From Jidongwangia harbinensis (GTDB taxonomy: Bacteria; Actinomycetota; Actinomycetes; Mycobacteriales; Micromonosporaceae), in the NCBI RefSeq assembly GCF_020216025.1, contig NZ_JAIWNC010000001.1:1-64000 (forward strand): a stretch of DNA of 64,000 bases, given 5' to 3'. Position numbers and translations under genes: made by a program. The notes beneath the pieces were generated by a model. That model saw only the letters and a list, made by a program, of their open reading frames with translations, ran no database searches and was not told the DNA's origin. Positions 18,129-26,593 of the stretch are shown one piece after another (the first letter of the stretch is position 1; every line of letters starts with the position of its first letter).

Positions 18129-19247
18129 CTATCCGGGTAAGAGGTAGCGCAGCAGCAGCCGGGTCCCGCCGGTGGCGCCCGCGGCGATGTCCACGCTGGT
18201 GCAGTTCTCGTTGATCAGCCACAGTCCCCGTCCGCCGGGCGACCCCGGGCCGGACGGGCGGAACGGTGGCCGTACGTCGTCCGGCAGACCGGGACCGTCG
18301 TCGCTGATCTCGCACCACAGGCTGTCCCCGTGACGCCACAGCCACAGCCGACCAGCGGCGCCGCCGTGCACGACCGCGTTGGCCGCCGCCTCGTGTACCG
18401 ACAGCAGGAACCGGTACAACGCGAGGTTGCGCAGGCCCGCCGCGGCCAGCCGGCCGCGCACCAGGGCACGCAGCGAGGCCAGGCCGGCCCGGTCGAACGC
18501 CCGGACCAGCAGGACCGGATCGGCCGGCCCGGCGGTGCGCGCCGGGCCGGTGACGTGGTCGCCGCCGACGATCGCCGCGGCCGTCTCGCGCAGCGTGCGG
18601 CCGGTGCGGGCGCTGTGGCGGTGCAGTTCGTCCAGGGCGGCGTCGGCGTCGATCCGGAGTCGCTCGGCCAGCACCCCGCCGGCCCGCTCGACCAGGACCC
18701 GGGTGGCGGTGACATGCTCCAGCTGTTCGGCGAGCACCCGCCGGTGGACGTCGCCGCGGTGCTGCAGCAGGCCCACCGTGGTGACGTTGGCGAGTGCCTG
18801 CGCCAGGCGCGCGTCACCGGCGCCGAGCGGCCCGGCCCGGTCCCGGAACAGGTCCAGCACGCCGATCACCTGCCCGCGCAGGCGCATCGGAAACGAGTGC
18901 ACCGACCGGAAGCCGCCGGCCCGGGCGCGCCGGCTGAACCGCGGCCACCGCGCGTCGTGCTCGGCCAGGTCGGCCGACACCGGCGCACCGGTCGCGAAGC
19001 ACAGCACACCCGGCGCGGCGCCGAGGCCGGACAGTTCCCGCAGCCGGGTGTACTCCGACGAGGCCGCCACCAGCCGCAGTTTTCCGCGCGCGTCGGCCAC
19101 CAGGACGCCGGCCACCCGCACGTCCAGCAGTTGCGCACACCGGCCGGTGAGCAGGCGCAGGAACTCCCCCACGTCGAGGTCGACGACCAGCGTGTCGGAC
19201 AGGTCCACCAGCGCCTCGGTGACCTCCTGCTGACGGGACCTGCTCAT
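18129..19247 (-). CDS. GAF - ANTAR - histidine-kinase-like ATPase regulatory protein
   Basis: A 372-residue signalling protein with three modules. Residues ~20-165 are a GAF sensor domain. Residues ~185-240 resemble an ANTAR RNA-binding domain (RVLVERAGGVLAERLRI, then ALDELHRHSARTGRTLRETA). Residues ~260-372 are a GHKL ATPase of the anti-sigma type (HEAAANAVVHGG, ISDDGPGLPDD, GRGLWLINENC). The start at 19247 has a GAGGGCGGA ribosome site; upstream in-frame starts lack one. ANTAR domains usually act as antiterminators, while such ATPases bind sigma factors or anti-anti-sigmas, so the protein could link a small-molecule signal to both controls. No partner is adjacent. Confidence 0.8.
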   Translation of the reverse strand: MSRSRQQEVTEALVDLSDTLVVDLDVGEFLRLLTGRCAQLLDVRVAGVLVADARGKLRLVAASSEYTRLRELSGLGAAPGVLCFATGAPVSADLAEHDARWPRFSRRARAGGFRSVHSFPMRLRGQVIGVLDLFRDRAGPLGAGDARLAQALANVTTVGLLQHRGDVHRRVLAEQLEHVTATRVLVERAGGVLAERLRIDADAALDELHRHSARTGRTLRETAAAIVGGDHVTGPARTAGPADPVLLVRAFDRAGLASLRALVRGRLAAAGLRNLALYRFLLSVHEAAANAVVHGGAAGRLWLWRHGDSLWCEISDDGPGLPDDVRPPFRPSGPGSPGGRGLWLINENCTSVDIAAGATGGTRLLLRYLLPG

Positions 19248-19385
19248 TCCGCCCTCACCTGCCATCGACCGAGCCAGCGTCACCGGTGTGTGGTGGACCA
19301 CCATCGAGCGTACGCCCGCGGCGCCAGGGTCACCCTCCCGTGTCCGGGGCTCTCCACCGCGCCGGGATCACGACTCCCGCAGACC

Positions 19386-19425
19386 GTTCGGCGGGGTTTC
19401 GCATCGATCAATCAATGCCGGACAA
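19386..19425. repeat. Copy 1 of a dispersed ~40-bp inverted-orientation repeat
   Basis: A 23-base core (19403-19425, containing CATCGATCAATCAATGCCGG) is identical to the reverse complement of 42830-42852. Outside the core both copies share GCGA and CGCCGAAC at matching distances. Here it lies just upstream of a truncated STAND-ATPase gene. Confidence 0.75.
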
Positions 19426-19482
19426 TCGGTCCGCGGCCGAGCAGGCGGGGGCGGCGGCGGCCGGGAGCCGTCCGGCGACGAC

Positions 19483-20112
19483 TCGCCGTACCTCGGGCTG
19501 TCCACCTTCGACACCGGCGACGCCGACCGCTTCTTCGGCCGCGCGGACCTGGTGGCCGAGTTGACCGGGAGGCTGGACACCGCCCCGCTGCCGGCCGTGT
19601 TCGGCGCGTCCGGCAGCGGCAAGTCGTCGCTGCTGCGGGCCGGGCTGCTGCCCACCCTGGACCCGCCCACCGTGCTGTTCACCCCCGGCGCGGAACCGGT
19701 GCAGGAACTCGCCGCCGCGCTGGCCCGGGCGACCGGCGGTGCGGCCGCCGACCTGTACGCCACGCTCCGCGCCGATCCGGCCGCGATCGGGCCGGTGATA
19801 CGGCAGGCGGCCGACGGGCACCGTCTGGTGCTGGTCATCGACCAGTTCGAGGAGGTGTTCACGCTCTGCCGCGACGAGCGGACCCGGACCCGGTTCCTGG
19901 ACTGCCTGCTCGCGGTCGCCAAGGGCTGCGCCGGCCGGGCCCGGGTGGTGCCGGGTGTGCGGGCCGACTTCTACGCGCACTGCGCGCGGCACGCCGGGCT
20001 GGTCGCCGCGCTGCGTGACCGGCAGGTGCTGGTCGGCCCGATGGACGAGGCGGGCCTGCGCGCGGTGATCGCCGAGCCGGCCCGGCTGGCCGGCTGCCGG
20101 GTCGAACCGGCG
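19483..20112 (+). pseudogene. Truncated nSTAND1-type NTPase
   Basis: The open frame encodes only a STAND ATPase core. It starts SPYLGLSTFDTGDADRFFGR, then Walker A GASGSGKSSLLRAGLL, Walker B LVLVIDQFEEVF, VVPGVRADFYAH and RAVIAEPARLAGCRVEPAS. In actinomycetes this domain normally sits between an N-terminal HTH or peptidase domain and C-terminal WD40 repeats. Here no convincing start codon or N-terminal domain is in frame, and the homology ends exactly where the M1 peptidase stop codon begins on the other strand. Some 210 codons therefore remain of a gene normally over 1,000 codons long. The frame continues to 21018, but only as antisense of the peptidase. Confidence 0.8.
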
Positions 20113-21453
20113 TCAGCGCGGCAGCGGGGGCAGCGCCGGGCGGTCCAGCCAGGCCGCGAACAGGTCGTCCAGCGGCTCCCGGGCGTAGTGCTGGGCGTGC
20201 GCGCGGAACTGCTCGGTCGTCACGGTCGCGTGCCGGTGCTCGGCGACCCAGGCCCGCAGCAACGCGAAGAACGCCTCGTCGCCGACCCGCTTCCGGAGCG
20301 CGTGCACGGTGAGCGCGCCGCGCTTGTAGACCAGCGGATCGAACATCCGGTCGACACCCGGGTCCGCGACGACGACGTCGCGCGGGCGGGCCGCGACCCG
20401 GGCGTACCACTGCGCCGCCAGGGCGTCCGCCGGCAGGTCGCCGCAGACGCCGGACCACAACCATTCGGCGTACGTGGCGAAGCCCTCGTTGAGCCAGATG
20501 TGCCGCCAGTCGGCCACCGTGAGGCTGTTGCCGAACCACTGATGGGCCAGTTCGTGCACGACCAGCCGCTCGTGGGTGCGCCGCCCGTCCACGTGGTTGC
20601 GCCCGAAGACCGCCATGCCCTGCGCCTCGACCGGGTCGTCGAGGTCGTCGTCCGTGACCACCACGACGTACTCGCGGAACGGGTACGTCCCGAACAACCG
20701 CTGCAGCGCCGCCATGATCTCGCCGTGCCGGCCGAAGTCGTGGGCGACGTGGCGGCGCAGGGCGGGCGGGACCGCGGCGCGCTGCACCACGCCGCCCACC
20801 GCCAGGTCCACCATCTCGTACCGTCCGATCTGGACACTCATCAGGTACGGCGAGGTCGGCTCGTGCCGCTCGTACAACCAGGTGCTGGTGCCCGCCCGGC
20901 GGTGCCGGGACACCGGATCGCCGGTGACCAGGACGGCGTACGGCGAGGCGGTGGTGACCGCCACCCGGAAGGTGGCCTTGGCGCCGGGCTGGTCGTCGCA
21001 CGGGAACCAGGACGGTGAACCGTTCGGCTGGCTGGCCACCAGCACCCCGTCGGTGAGTTCGTCCCAGCCCAGGTCGCCCCACCGGCCGGAGACCGGCACC
21101 GGTTTGCCGGCGTACCGGATCTCCACCCGGAAGGTGTCCCCGTCGCCGATCGGCCGCTCCGGCCGGATCTGCAGCTTGTCCGGCCGGTGGGCGTACTTCG
21201 CCGGGCGGCCGTCCACCCGGACGTCCTGGACCCGCAGGCGGCCGAGGTCGAGGGTGAACCGGGACAACGGCTGGACCGCCACCGCGGTGAGCACGGCCCG
21301 GCCGGCGAGCCGGTTCGACACCACCCGGTAGTCCAGGTCGAGGTCGTAGTGCAGCACCTGGTATCCCCCGTTGCCGTGCTCGGGGAGGTACGAGTCGGTG
21401 GAGCGGTCCGCACCGGGCGTGGCACCGCCGAAGCCCGGCGCCCGGGGGGTCAT
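20113..21453 (-). CDS. M1-family zinc aminopeptidase
   Basis: A 446-residue, apparently cytosolic metallopeptidase. The exopeptidase signature is read as DPVEAQGMAVFG in place of GAMEN, followed by the zinc motif HELAHQW (His, His) and the third ligand Glu in WLNEGFATYAEW. The C-terminal ARM-like domain is short, as in compact actinobacterial M1 enzymes. Its ATG overlaps the stop of the synthetase gene upstream by four bases, so it is coupled to it. An aminopeptidase in that position could trim or degrade the cationic polymer proposed for the synthetase; this is inference. Confidence 0.9.
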   Translation of the reverse strand: MTPRAPGFGGATPGADRSTDSYLPEHGNGGYQVLHYDLDLDYRVVSNRLAGRAVLTAVAVQPLSRFTLDLGRLRVQDVRVDGRPAKYAHRPDKLQIRPERPIGDGDTFRVEIRYAGKPVPVSGRWGDLGWDELTDGVLVASQPNGSPSWFPCDDQPGAKATFRVAVTTASPYAVLVTGDPVSRHRRAGTSTWLYERHEPTSPYLMSVQIGRYEMVDLAVGGVVQRAAVPPALRRHVAHDFGRHGEIMAALQRLFGTYPFREYVVVVTDDDLDDPVEAQGMAVFGRNHVDGRRTHERLVVHELAHQWFGNSLTVADWRHIWLNEGFATYAEWLWSGVCGDLPADALAAQWYARVAARPRDVVVADPGVDRMFDPLVYKRGALTVHALRKRVGDEAFFALLRAWVAEHRHATVTTEQFRAHAQHYAREPLDDLFAAWLDRPALPPLPR

Positions 21454-24400
21454 GCCCGGCGCGCGGCCGGCGCCGGCCAGGTGGCGATCGGGTTGCCGAG
21501 CCAGCGGCCGTCGGCCGGCACGGCGTCGCCGCGGGTCACCAGCGAACCGGGGCCGACCGTGGTCCGGGCACCGATGCTCGCCCCGGGCAGCACGATGCCG
21601 TGCGGGCCGAGTGTCGCCCCGGCGCCCAGTGTCACGTCGTCCATGCTCATCACCCGATCATGGAACAGGTGAGTCTGCACGACACAGCCGCGATTCACCG
21701 TGGCGCCGTCGCCCAGGCGTACCAGGTCGTACTCGGGCAGCCAGTACGTCTCCAGCCAGACGCCCCGGCCGATCCGCGCGCCGAGCGTGCGCAGCCACGC
21801 CGCGAGCAGCGGCGTGCCGGTCGCGAACCGGACCAGCCACGGCGCCGCGAGCACCTCGACGAACGTGTCGGCCAGCTCGTTGCGCCACACGAAGGACGTC
21901 CACAGCGCCCGCTCGGCGACCCGGAACCGGCCGACCAGCAGCCACTTCGCGGCCGTCGCGGTCGCCGCGGCGATCAGCGCCGCGGCCAGCAGCACGGGCC
22001 CGGCGACGAGCGCCGACACCCACCACCCGGCGGCCTGCCCCACCGTGGCGAGCACGACCAGGACGCCGGTCGCCAGGGCGCCCGCGCACATCACCGGGAC
22101 GATCCGGCACAGCTCGATCGCGGCCCGGGCCAGCTTCAGCCGCCGCGGCGGGTCGAACGTGCGACTGGTGTCCGCCGCCTCGACGGTACGGCGCAGCGGC
22201 ATCGGCGGCGCGCCGAGCCAGGAGGATCCCTTCTTCGCCTTGCGCGGCGCCGACGACAACACGCCCACCAGGCCGCGCTTGGGCACCGAACGACCGGGCG
22301 CCGCCATCCCGGAGTTGCCGAGGAACGCCTGCTTGCCGATCCGGGCCGGGGCGACCCGCAGCCACCCGTGGCTCAGCTCGTACGTGGCGACCATGGTGTC
22401 GTCGGCCAGGAACGCCCCGTCCGCGATCGTGGTCATCGCCGGGAGCGCCAGCACCGTGGACGCCTCCACCCCGCGCCCCACCTTCGCGCCGAGCAGCCGC
22501 AGCCACACCGGCGTGAACAGGCTGGCGTAGAGCGGGAACAACCCGACCCGGGCCATCCCCATCAGTTTCTCGGTGGCCCACACCTGCCACGCCACCCGGC
22601 CCTGCACGGGGTGGTAGCCGGCGCGCAGCCCGATGCTGAGCGCCCGGACCGTCACCAGCACGATCAGCGCGTAGCTCAGCACGTAGGCGACGGTCGCCAC
22701 CGCGACCGCGGCCAGCACCGCACCGAGGGCCGGCCGGACGGTGAGCGTCCAGCCGAGCAGCGCGAGCGCGGGCACGGCGGCCACGACCGGCACCAGGCCG
22801 AGGAGCTGCGCGGTCAGGCCGTACCCGATGGCCCAGAAGCGGGACCGGAAGCGCGACCGCACCGGGCGCTGCGCGGGCCAGCCGGCCGGGTCCTTGGCCG
22901 CGGGCGCGGCGGGTGCGCCGGCCCAGCGCTGGTTCGCCGGTACCGCGCCGGCCACGGTCGAGCCGGCGCCGATCCGGGCGCCCTTGCCGACCCGGGCGCC
23001 CGGCATCAGCGTGCTGCGGGACCCGACCCGGGCGCCGGCGCCCACCCGGACCTTGCCGATGCGGACGACGTCCCCGTCCACCCAGTGGCCGGCCAGGTCG
23101 ACCTCCGGCTCGATCGCCGCGCCCCGGCCGAGCTTCAGCAGGCCGGTGACCGGCGGTGCGGAGTGCAGGTCGACGTCCGGGCCGATCTGCGCGCCGAGCG
23201 CCTTCGCGTAGGTGATCAGCCAGGAGGCGCCGGCCACGCTGGTGGCGCCGGACAGTTCGGCGATCCGCTCGGCCGCCCAGAGCCGCACGTGCACGCTGCC
23301 GCCGCGCGGGTAGCTGCCCGGGCGTACGCCGCGCAGCAACGCCCGTGCCGCGCCGGCCGCCACGGCGATCCGGCCGAGCGGGCTGAACAGCAGCACCCAG
23401 CCCAGCGCCACCCACCACCAGGACGCCGCCGGCACCCGGGGTGCCGGGGCGACCAGCGCGAGGACGTTGCCCAGCGCGGCCAGGACGGTCAGCCAGCGCA
23501 ACCCGACCAGCGCCAGCATCGGCACGGTCAGCACGGCCTGGACCAGCCCGGCGCGCCGCGGCGCCGGCCGGACCTCCCGGCGGGTCGTGGCCGCGGTGCC
23601 GAGCGTGTCCAGCACCGCGGCGAGCCCGGACAGCCGCGGGTGCAGATAGATGTCGGCCACCGAGACCTGCGGGTACCGGCGGCGGATCCAGGCCACCAGC
23701 TGCGCCGCGTTCAGGCTGCCGCCGCCGTGGTGGAAGAAGTCCGCGTCCGCGTCGGCGGGACGGACGCCGAGGATCTCCGCCCAGCCGCCGGCCAGCCACG
23801 CCTCGGTGGCGGTCAGCTGGTCCGCCGCGTCCTCGGCGGTGGGCAGCGGCCAGGGCAGCGCGGCCCGGTCCACCTTGCCGGACGTCCGGGTGGGCAGCGC
23901 GTCCACCACGGCCAGCAGCGGCACGAGCGCGGCCGGCAGCTGCTCGCGGATCCGCAGCGCCGCCGTCGCCGCGTCGAACGCGGTCCCCTCGCGCGGCACC
24001 AGGTAGCCCACCAGCAGCTGATTGCCGGCGGCGGTCCGCTGCACCGCGGCGGCCGCACCGGCGACCCCCGGCAGCGCCTGCAGCGCGGCGTCGACCTCAC
24101 CCAGCTCGATCCGGCGGCCACCGAGCTTCACCTGCTCGTCGGCGCGGCCGAGGAACAGCAGGCCCTCCGGCTCCGCCCGGACGACGTCGCCGCTCCGGTA
24201 CGCCCGCGACCAGCCGAGCGCGGGCAGCGGCGCGAACTTCTCGGCGTCCTTGGCCGGGTCCAGGTAGCGGGCGAGCCCCACCCCGCCGATCACCAGTTCG
24301 CCGGTGTCGCCCATCGCAACCGGGTCGCCGGACCGGTCGACCACCGCGAGGTCCCACCCGGCCAGCGGCAGCCCGATGCGGACCGGCCCGTCGCCGGTCA

Positions 24401-25367
24401 TCCGCGCCGCGCAGGCCACCACGGTCGCCTCGGTGGGGCCGTACGTGTTCCACACCTCGCGGCCCTCGACCGCCAGGCGCTGGGCCAGCTCCGGCGGGCA
24501 GGCCTCCCCGCCGAAGATCAGCAGCCGGACGTCCTCCAGGGCCTCGTCCGGCCACAGCGCCGCGAGCGTGGGCACGGTGGACACCACGGAGATGCGCTGC
24601 TCGGCCAGCCACGGGCCGAGGTCGACGCCGCTGCGGACCAGGGAGCGCGCGGCCGGCACCAGGCAGGCGCCGTGCCGCCACGCCAGCCACATCTCCTCGC
24701 AGGACGCGTCGAAGGCCACCGACAGACCGGCCAGGACCCGGTCCCGCGGGCCGATCGCGTCGCTGGCCTCACCGGCGAGGAACAGCTGCGCCTCGGCGTC
24801 GACGAACGCCGCCGCGGCGCCGTGGCTGACCGCGACCCCCTTCGGGGTGCCGGTCGAGCCGGAGGTGAAGATGATCCAGGCGTCGTCCGCCGGGCCGGGG
24901 CGGGCGGTCCGGCCCCCGGGGGTACGCCGCGGCGTGAACGCCAGCCCGTCCCCGAGCACCGCACAGACGCCCGCCTCGGCGAAGACCAGTTCGGCGCGTT
25001 CCTCCGGATCGTCCGCGTCGACCGGCACGTAGGCCGCACCGGCCGCGAGCACGCCGAGGATCGCCAGGTACAGGTCGGTCGTACCGGAGGAGATCCGGAC
25101 GCCCACCCGGTCGCCCACGCCGATCCCGTACCCGGCCAGCGAGACGCGCACGGCCTCCACCTCGTCGGCCAGTTCGCGGTAGGTCAGCGCCGCGGTGCCG
25201 TTGTCGAGGGCGCGGGCACCCGGGTGGGCGTGCACGGTCGCGTCGAGGATGTCGACCAGCGTGCGGCGCACCGGTGCCGCGGAGGACCGGAACAACGCCG
25301 GGGCCGCCGGTGCGGTGACCAACGGCGGCAGTGCCACCGGTTGCCGTACGGTCGTCGTCACGGTCAC
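21450..25367 (-). CDS. Pls/PosA-family non-ribosomal peptide synthetase (epsilon-poly-lysine-synthetase-like)
   Basis: A 1,305-residue single-module synthetase. Residues ~35-505 are an adenylation domain (IIFTSGSTGTPKGVAVSHG, NTYGPTEATVVA, SGKVDRAALP). Residues ~520-590 are a carrier domain with the phosphopantetheine Ser551 in HGGGSLNAAQ. The rest is the Pls-type tail: three pairs of membrane helices (~615-690, ~855-925, ~1090-1160) alternating with three soluble domains that carry left-handed-helix hexapeptide repeats. There is no condensation or thioesterase domain, as in epsilon-poly-L-lysine synthetase, which links its one amino acid iteratively at the membrane. Pocket residues read D220, A221, E224, then S, I, G, T, V, V, K, which resembles remembered lysine-type codes. 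The start is GTG. Confidence 0.9.
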   Translation of the reverse strand: MTVTTTVRQPVALPPLVTAPAAPALFRSSAAPVRRTLVDILDATVHAHPGARALDNGTAALTYRELADEVEAVRVSLAGYGIGVGDRVGVRISSGTTDLYLAILGVLAAGAAYVPVDADDPEERAELVFAEAGVCAVLGDGLAFTPRRTPGGRTARPGPADDAWIIFTSGSTGTPKGVAVSHGAAAAFVDAEAQLFLAGEASDAIGPRDRVLAGLSVAFDASCEEMWLAWRHGACLVPAARSLVRSGVDLGPWLAEQRISVVSTVPTLAALWPDEALEDVRLLIFGGEACPPELAQRLAVEGREVWNTYGPTEATVVACAARMTGDGPVRIGLPLAGWDLAVVDRSGDPVAMGDTGELVIGGVGLARYLDPAKDAEKFAPLPALGWSRAYRSGDVVRAEPEGLLFLGRADEQVKLGGRRIELGEVDAALQALPGVAGAAAAVQRTAAGNQLLVGYLVPREGTAFDAATAALRIREQLPAALVPLLAVVDALPTRTSGKVDRAALPWPLPTAEDAADQLTATEAWLAGGWAEILGVRPADADADFFHHGGGSLNAAQLVAWIRRRYPQVSVADIYLHPRLSGLAAVLDTLGTAATTRREVRPAPRRAGLVQAVLTVPMLALVGLRWLTVLAALGNVLALVAPAPRVPAASWWWVALGWVLLFSPLGRIAVAAGAARALLRGVRPGSYPRGGSVHVRLWAAERIAELSGATSVAGASWLITYAKALGAQIGPDVDLHSAPPVTGLLKLGRGAAIEPEVDLAGHWVDGDVVRIGKVRVGAGARVGSRSTLMPGARVGKGARIGAGSTVAGAVPANQRWAGAPAAPAAKDPAGWPAQRPVRSRFRSRFWAIGYGLTAQLLGLVPVVAAVPALALLGWTLTVRPALGAVLAAVAVATVAYVLSYALIVLVTVRALSIGLRAGYHPVQGRVAWQVWATEKLMGMARVGLFPLYASLFTPVWLRLLGAKVGRGVEASTVLALPAMTTIADGAFLADDTMVATYELSHGWLRVAPARIGKQAFLGNSGMAAPGRSVPKRGLVGVLSSAPRKAKKGSSWLGAPPMPLRRTVEAADTSRTFDPPRRLKLARAAIELCRIVPVMCAGALATGVLVVLATVGQAAGWWVSALVAGPVLLAAALIAAATATAAKWLLVGRFRVAERALWTSFVWRNELADTFVEVLAAPWLVRFATGTPLLAAWLRTLGARIGRGVWLETYWLPEYDLVRLGDGATVNRGCVVQTHLFHDRVMSMDDVTLGAGATLGPHGIVLPGASIGARTTVGPGSLVTRGDAVPADGRWLGNPIATWPAPAARRA

Positions 25368-25381
25368 CGGGCGTGCACCAT
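25364..25381 (-). promoter_or_regulatory. Five-codon upstream ORF coupled to the synthetase start
   Basis: An ATG with a good GAGGTG site 4 bases upstream opens a frame reading MVHAR and stop. Its TGA overlaps the synthetase GTG (CGGTGA). The synthetase itself has no ribosome site at normal distance, so its translation probably depends on ribosomes ending this leader. Confidence 0.5.
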
Positions 25382-25450
25382 CTTCACCTCACGGGTCAGC
25401 GTCTACCAGGCGTGCGGTATGCGGTCCCGCCCGGGGCAGCCCTCAACGCT

Positions 25451-25470
25451 ACGTGGTATTACCGCCACGT
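25451..25470. promoter_or_regulatory. Inverted repeat upstream of the Pls/PosA gene
   Basis: Arms ACGTGG and CCACGT enclose eight AT-rich bases (TATTACCG), about 85 bases upstream of the synthetase start. It could be an operator. No regulator gene is adjacent to identify the binder. Confidence 0.4.
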
Positions 25471-25547
25471 GTCGGGGAAGTGGCGCATTCGTGTCCATCG
25501 CCACACCGGCCCCGCTTCGGAATCCGGCCGGTGTGACCCGGCTGGAC

Positions 25548-25610
25548 GAGCCGGTCAACGCCGTGGCGATGGTGTCCGGGCGGGTCTGCATGATGGCGCG
25601 GTGGCCGCCG
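25548..25610 (-). pseudogene. Fragment of an epoxide hydrolase gene
   Basis: These 63 bases match 32465-32527 inside the intact epoxide hydrolase with 56 of 63 identities by hand count. The minus-strand translation keeps AIMQTRPDTIATALT beside the intact gene's AIMETRPDTIAAALT. Nothing else of that gene is recognisable here. It lies 66 bases before a complete PspC gene, the same order and orientation as the second locus near 33 kb. Confidence 0.75.
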
Positions 25611-25676
25611 AGCAACCATCGGACGGCGGGCGTGCCGGCCGGTGTGGCGGCGCGCGGCGGCGGGTAAGGAACTGCC

Positions 25677-25862
25677 ATGCAGACAAACCTGGTGCGGCCC
25701 CGTCACGGCAAGATGATCGCCGGTGTGTGCGCCGGCCTGGCCGACCGTTTCGGCCTGTCCCGCGGGCTGGTCCGGGTGGGGTTCGTGCTGTTCGGGCTCT
25801 TCGGCGTCGGGGAACTCGTGTACCTCGTCCTGTGGGTCCTGATCCCGCGCTCGGACCGCTGA
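25677..25862 (+). CDS. PspC-domain small membrane protein
   Basis: A complete 61-residue PspC domain: RPRHGKMIAGVCAGLADRFGLS, then one membrane helix (VRVGFVLFGLFGVGELVYLVLWVLIP in two runs). PspC proteins sense or relay envelope stress; stand-alone ones in actinomycetes have no assigned role. Its last 34 codons recur at 33361-33462 with about 91% identity. Confidence 0.88.
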   Translation: MQTNLVRPRHGKMIAGVCAGLADRFGLSRGLVRVGFVLFGLFGVGELVYLVLWVLIPRSDR

Positions 25863-25877
25863 CCCGCACACCGCCCG

Positions 25878-26363
25878 TCACGCCACCGCGCGCCGCCGGG
25901 CGCGGCGGATCTCCTCTTCGGCGACGTCCCGCCCGGCCCAGGCGTCCCCCTCGACCTCGACACTCTTGCCCGGTTCGAGTGCCTTGTAGATCAGGAAGAA
26001 GTGCTGGATCTCCAGACGGTAGAAGTGGTCCAGGTCGCCGATGTCGAGCAGATGGGTCAGCCGCGGATCACCGGCCGGCACGCACATCACCTTCGGCGTC
26101 GGCCCCTGCTCGTCGTGCATCCGGAACACGCCGAAGGCCCGGCACCGGATGAGACAGCCGGGAAACGTCGGCTCCCGGACCAGCACGAGCGCGTCCAGGG
26201 CGTCGATGTCGGAACCCGAGGTGTCGTCGATGAAGCCGTAGTCGGCCGGGTACCGGGTCGCGGTGAACAACGTGCGGTCCAGCCTGATCCGGCCGGTCGG
26301 CCGGTCGACGACGTACTTGTTGGACGAACCCCTGGGAATCTCGATCGTGACGTCGAATTCCAC
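25878..26363 (-). CDS. ppa: Family I inorganic pyrophosphatase with altered active site
   Basis: The 161-residue start at GTG 26363 gives the normal family beginning VEFDVTIEIPRG, with a purine-rich AGGGCAGGGC stretch upstream. The fold motifs are present: ADYGFIDDTSGSDIDALDALVL with the three metal Asp residues, DEQG, and IYKALEPGK. Two residues normally in the active site differ. The Glu equivalent to E. coli E31 is Val (NKYVVD, usually NKYEVD), and the Asp equivalent to D102 is Thr (GPTPKVMCVP, usually GxDxKVLCVP). It may be a slow or repurposed paralogue, with a standard enzyme elsewhere in the genome. Confidence 0.85.
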   Translation of the reverse strand: MEFDVTIEIPRGSSNKYVVDRPTGRIRLDRTLFTATRYPADYGFIDDTSGSDIDALDALVLVREPTFPGCLIRCRAFGVFRMHDEQGPTPKVMCVPAGDPRLTHLLDIGDLDHFYRLEIQHFFLIYKALEPGKSVEVEGDAWAGRDVAEEEIRRARRRAVA

Positions 26364-26530
26364 GACTGCCCTGCCCTTCGACGGTGCGAGCAGCTTGACC
26401 GTACGCGCACCACGGCCAAGGTCGCGAGTGTGCGAGGACGGCGATGAACGGATCCGTGCAGTTCCGGTGTAAAGCCCCTGGTCCAATGGCGAGCCGGGAG
26501 GGAGATGCCCATGTCGCGGCAACCTCGGCC

Positions 26531-26593
26531 GATCTCCATCTGCGGCTGATCGGGCCCTTCGCGGTCTGTCGCCGGGGCTCCGTCAAGCCGCCC
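26531..26593 (+). pseudogene. Possible N-terminal scrap of a SARP/AfsR-type regulator
   Basis: The frame reads DLHLRLIGPFAVCRRGSVKP, similar to the first strand of BTAD/SARP regulators (LRxLGPxEVxRDG). It is preceded by a GGGAGG site, then runs into unrelated sequence within 25 codons. It abuts the ABC-exporter relic on the other strand. The match is short and could be chance. Confidence 0.3.

Noticed and set aside
21450..25367. A large biosynthetic gene cluster around the synthetase
   Set aside because: No other condensation, ketosynthase or tailoring genes flank it; only the M1 peptidase is coupled. The protein is of the stand-alone Pls/PosA type.
21600..25667. Plus-strand open frame of ~1,350 codons opposite the synthetase
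   Set aside because: It is antisense to the Pls/PosA gene; high-GC third positions keep it open. No family motif is visible.
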